Origin: a virus | Reading direction: 5' to 3' (one strand) | IMG/VR virus record: IMGVR_UViG_3300024327_000007 | Coordinates: 1 to 57,964 of that record | DNA length: 57,964 nt | In this document: positions 56,374 to 57,964 of the stretch, one piece after another | How positions within the stretch are numbered: position 1 is the stretch's first letter | Layout: every line of letters begins with the position of its first letter | The notes under the pieces: model-generated | Database searches by the model: none | Told to the model about the DNA's origin: nothing | What the model saw: only the letters and a program-made list of their open reading frames with translations | Translations under genes and position numbers: made by a program

Positions 56374-56837
56374 GTTTTATCTTTTTAAATAACCAGGGGA
56401 ACACTTTGAGTGGTAGCGATTTCGCCTCTTTAAATTCAGCTTTGGGTGTAGGATCAGAAATAGAAATTAAAGTTTTCAATAATGCTTCTGAAGATGCTAA
56501 TGCACCTAAAATATTCTTACAGCCCAGCAGCTCTTTGGGTAGCCTGGATTATCCTTCAAAAAGACCTCCACATACAGACTATGGCGACTTGCTATTATGG
56601 GGGTCTACATTGGATGAGAATGATGACCCAACTGCAGGATTGTATTTAAATCAAGCAGGTACAAAGAAATATTTCTCCTTTAACAGTGGATCGAATTATC
56701 GCAATGGGATACCATTAGACCCTATTGAGACCGACGCAAGCATTACTGTAGTTTTAGGATTCACCCCAAAAGTTGACGATGATGTGCGCCGACTATACGT
56801 AGGGATAGAAGTTTATGATTCAGGGCCAAATATTTAA
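56370..56837 (+). CDS. Small tail protein, unknown (155 aa)
   Basis: The 155-residue product is coupled to the upstream gene by an ATGA overlap and to the downstream one by a 23-base overlap. It is beta-rich with a polar loop (YPSKRPPHTDYGDLLLWGST, about 64-83) and shows no signal peptide, metal motif or membrane helix. I recognise no family. Its place between two tail proteins suggests a small subunit of the adsorption apparatus or an assembly partner for one of them. Confidence 0.5.
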   Translation: MSFIFLNNQGNTLSGSDFASLNSALGVGSEIEIKVFNNASEDANAPKIFLQPSSSLGSLDYPSKRPPHTDYGDLLLWGSTLDENDDPTAGLYLNQAGTKKYFSFNSGSNYRNGIPLDPIETDASITVVLGFTPKVDDDVRRLYVGIEVYDSGPNI

Positions 56838-57964
56838 TTTTGATTCCAACAAGCTAGAAGCTTCAAGATATCGAGTAGCCCTAAAAGGCACAGGAAAAGA
56901 TTCCGGCTCAAAAGAGGCGGAGTCTTTTTTACTTTCTAGGAGATTCAATTTTAAGAAGCTAAACTTTTCTTTTAGAAAGCGAGGAAACCTTCTAGATGCG
57001 CAGCTAATCGATACTAATCTACGTAATCTAAACTTTTATATGTATTACATAAATAAAAACATCAACTCCATCAAACGGATTGAAGATGCTTTTTACTTGA
57101 AAAGTCGAGAGTACTTTAAGGTTTTAAATAAAGATCTATCTAAAATAAAATCCTTAATTACAGAGACTGACCTGAGACTTAACAGTAAATACACTAAAGT
57201 GAAAGTCTACGACATTTTTCAAGAGAAAGACTTTGAGGAAATTTACGACCTAGTTGACGTTAAGAGAGACTTAAGGTTTCGAAAAGAAGAGCAATGCCAA
57301 TTCAAAGAAGGTTATATTGAAACCAAGAAGATCAATAGATCAAGCCTAGATATAGTTTCAATAGAGTTGCTTCAAGAAAATTCTTTTTTCTCAGACAGCT
57401 TAAAGGCCATAGAGATCACAAAGGACTCAAGCTTAATTTATAGAAAAGATAAGTTTTGGCACTACATTGTAGGCGCAGTGCAATCGCTAGAAGATTTACA
57501 GAAGCTTCCACATAAAAAAGTGGGAATAGAGTTTGTAGTGAACTTTGACGGGTATGAAGATCTTAACTCAATTTACATAGAGTTTGGAAGTTCGCTGCCT
57601 GTTATCTTTAATAAGAATCAGCTGTCTTATTATGATAAGGATACGAAAGCATGGGAGCTGATTGACGAAGATACGATCTCTATTTTAAAAGATCAAAACA
57701 GAAGTAAGATCTTTTTCAATACTGTTAGAACTAATAAAATTAAAATCAATTTAGTACAGAACAAATACCATGATACGAACCAGGTCTTTGATGAAGACAT
57801 TGGAAGTAGAATACTAAAAGACTTAGTTAGCCGATCGTATCTCTCGGCTTCAAACAAAGAAGCCTTTAGCGAAATAAAAAGGGTGTACGATCTATCGATA
57901 CTACATTTGGAATGCAGCAGGGAATGCAACTCACATCTTGGATTTTATAGAGAGGCAGAGCCTG
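56815..57964 (+). CDS. Tail protein, 3' end outside window
   Basis: An ATG at 56815, ten bases after AGGGA, opens a frame with no stop to the right edge (383 complete codons), overlapping the previous gene by 23 bases. The product is basic/acidic mixed and rich in Lys, Asn and Phe, with helix-rich sequence early (NFYMYYINKNINSIKRIEDA) and beta-type segments later. It shows no recognised domain. The operon continues, so it is probably another structural or fibre protein. The length cannot be judged. Confidence 0.65.
   Translation, partial: MIQGQIFNFDSNKLEASRYRVALKGTGKDSGSKEAESFLLSRRFNFKKLNFSFRKRGNLLDAQLIDTNLRNLNFYMYYINKNINSIKRIEDAFYLKSREYFKVLNKDLSKIKSLITETDLRLNSKYTKVKVYDIFQEKDFEEIYDLVDVKRDLRFRKEEQCQFKEGYIETKKINRSSLDIVSIELLQENSFFSDSLKAIEITKDSSLIYRKDKFWHYIVGAVQSLEDLQKLPHKKVGIEFVVNFDGYEDLNSIYIEFGSSLPVIFNKNQLSYYDKDTKAWELIDEDTISILKDQNRSKIFFNTVRTNKIKINLVQNKYHDTNQVFDEDIGSRILKDLVSRSYLSASNKEAFSEIKRVYDLSILHLECSRECNSHLGFYREAEP

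Overview
The window is a late (virion assembly) region of a large contractile-tailed bacteriophage (myovirus). Every supportable gene is on the + strand, genes are packed with gaps of a few bases or ATGA/TAATG overlaps, and the order is the standard one: portal, prohead protease/scaffold, capsid, neck, sheath, tube, tail chaperones, giant tail proteins, baseplate, fibre-like proteins. The size of the tail genes and a baseplate with many large parts suggest a jumbo-type phage. That, and the host (probably a bacterium with a peptidoglycan wall), are inference. The DNA looks moderately AT-rich. No tRNA, IS element, CRISPR array or integrase was seen, and no gene-free stretch exceeds 300 bases; the largest gap is 8790-9015.

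Head region (1-8989). A collagen-like protein runs in from the left edge with a 21-bp tandem repeat. Next come a possible 27-residue ORF, a zinc metallopeptidase-like protein (HEXXH plus downstream Glu), the portal, and a serine prohead protease fused to a scaffold, with a candidate internal start for a separate scaffold. A probable decoration or minor capsid protein and the major capsid protein follow. A clear hairpin terminator closes this unit, and a 226-bp gap with two TATAAT boxes probably restarts transcription.

Neck and tail shaft (9016-21333). Two Ig-like neck proteins appear to share one split Ig domain. They are followed by a Cys-rich connector protein, a probable tail terminator/completion protein and the 975-aa sheath. 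A cluster of tail-tube-like genes comes next; the second is a near copy of the first with a hydrophobic insert and an Asp-rich calcium-binding (thrombospondin type 3-like) tail. Two probable tail assembly chaperones follow.

Giant tail genes (21335-43042). Three consecutive genes encode 1464, 2480 and 3287 residues. The first two occupy the tape-measure position, and the 2480-aa protein holds a ComEA-like helix-hairpin-helix DNA-binding module. The 3287-aa protein is a baseplate hub with late-control-D-like blocks, an embedded M15-type peptidase domain and several hydrophobic segments.

Baseplate and fibre region (43045-57964). Two small unknown proteins precede a gp25-like wedge protein and a baseplate J-like protein. 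Large adsorption-apparatus proteins follow, with a Big_1-like Ig domain in one and an Fn3-like domain in another. The last gene is cut by the right edge.

Family assignments come from reading motifs by eye; no database search was possible.
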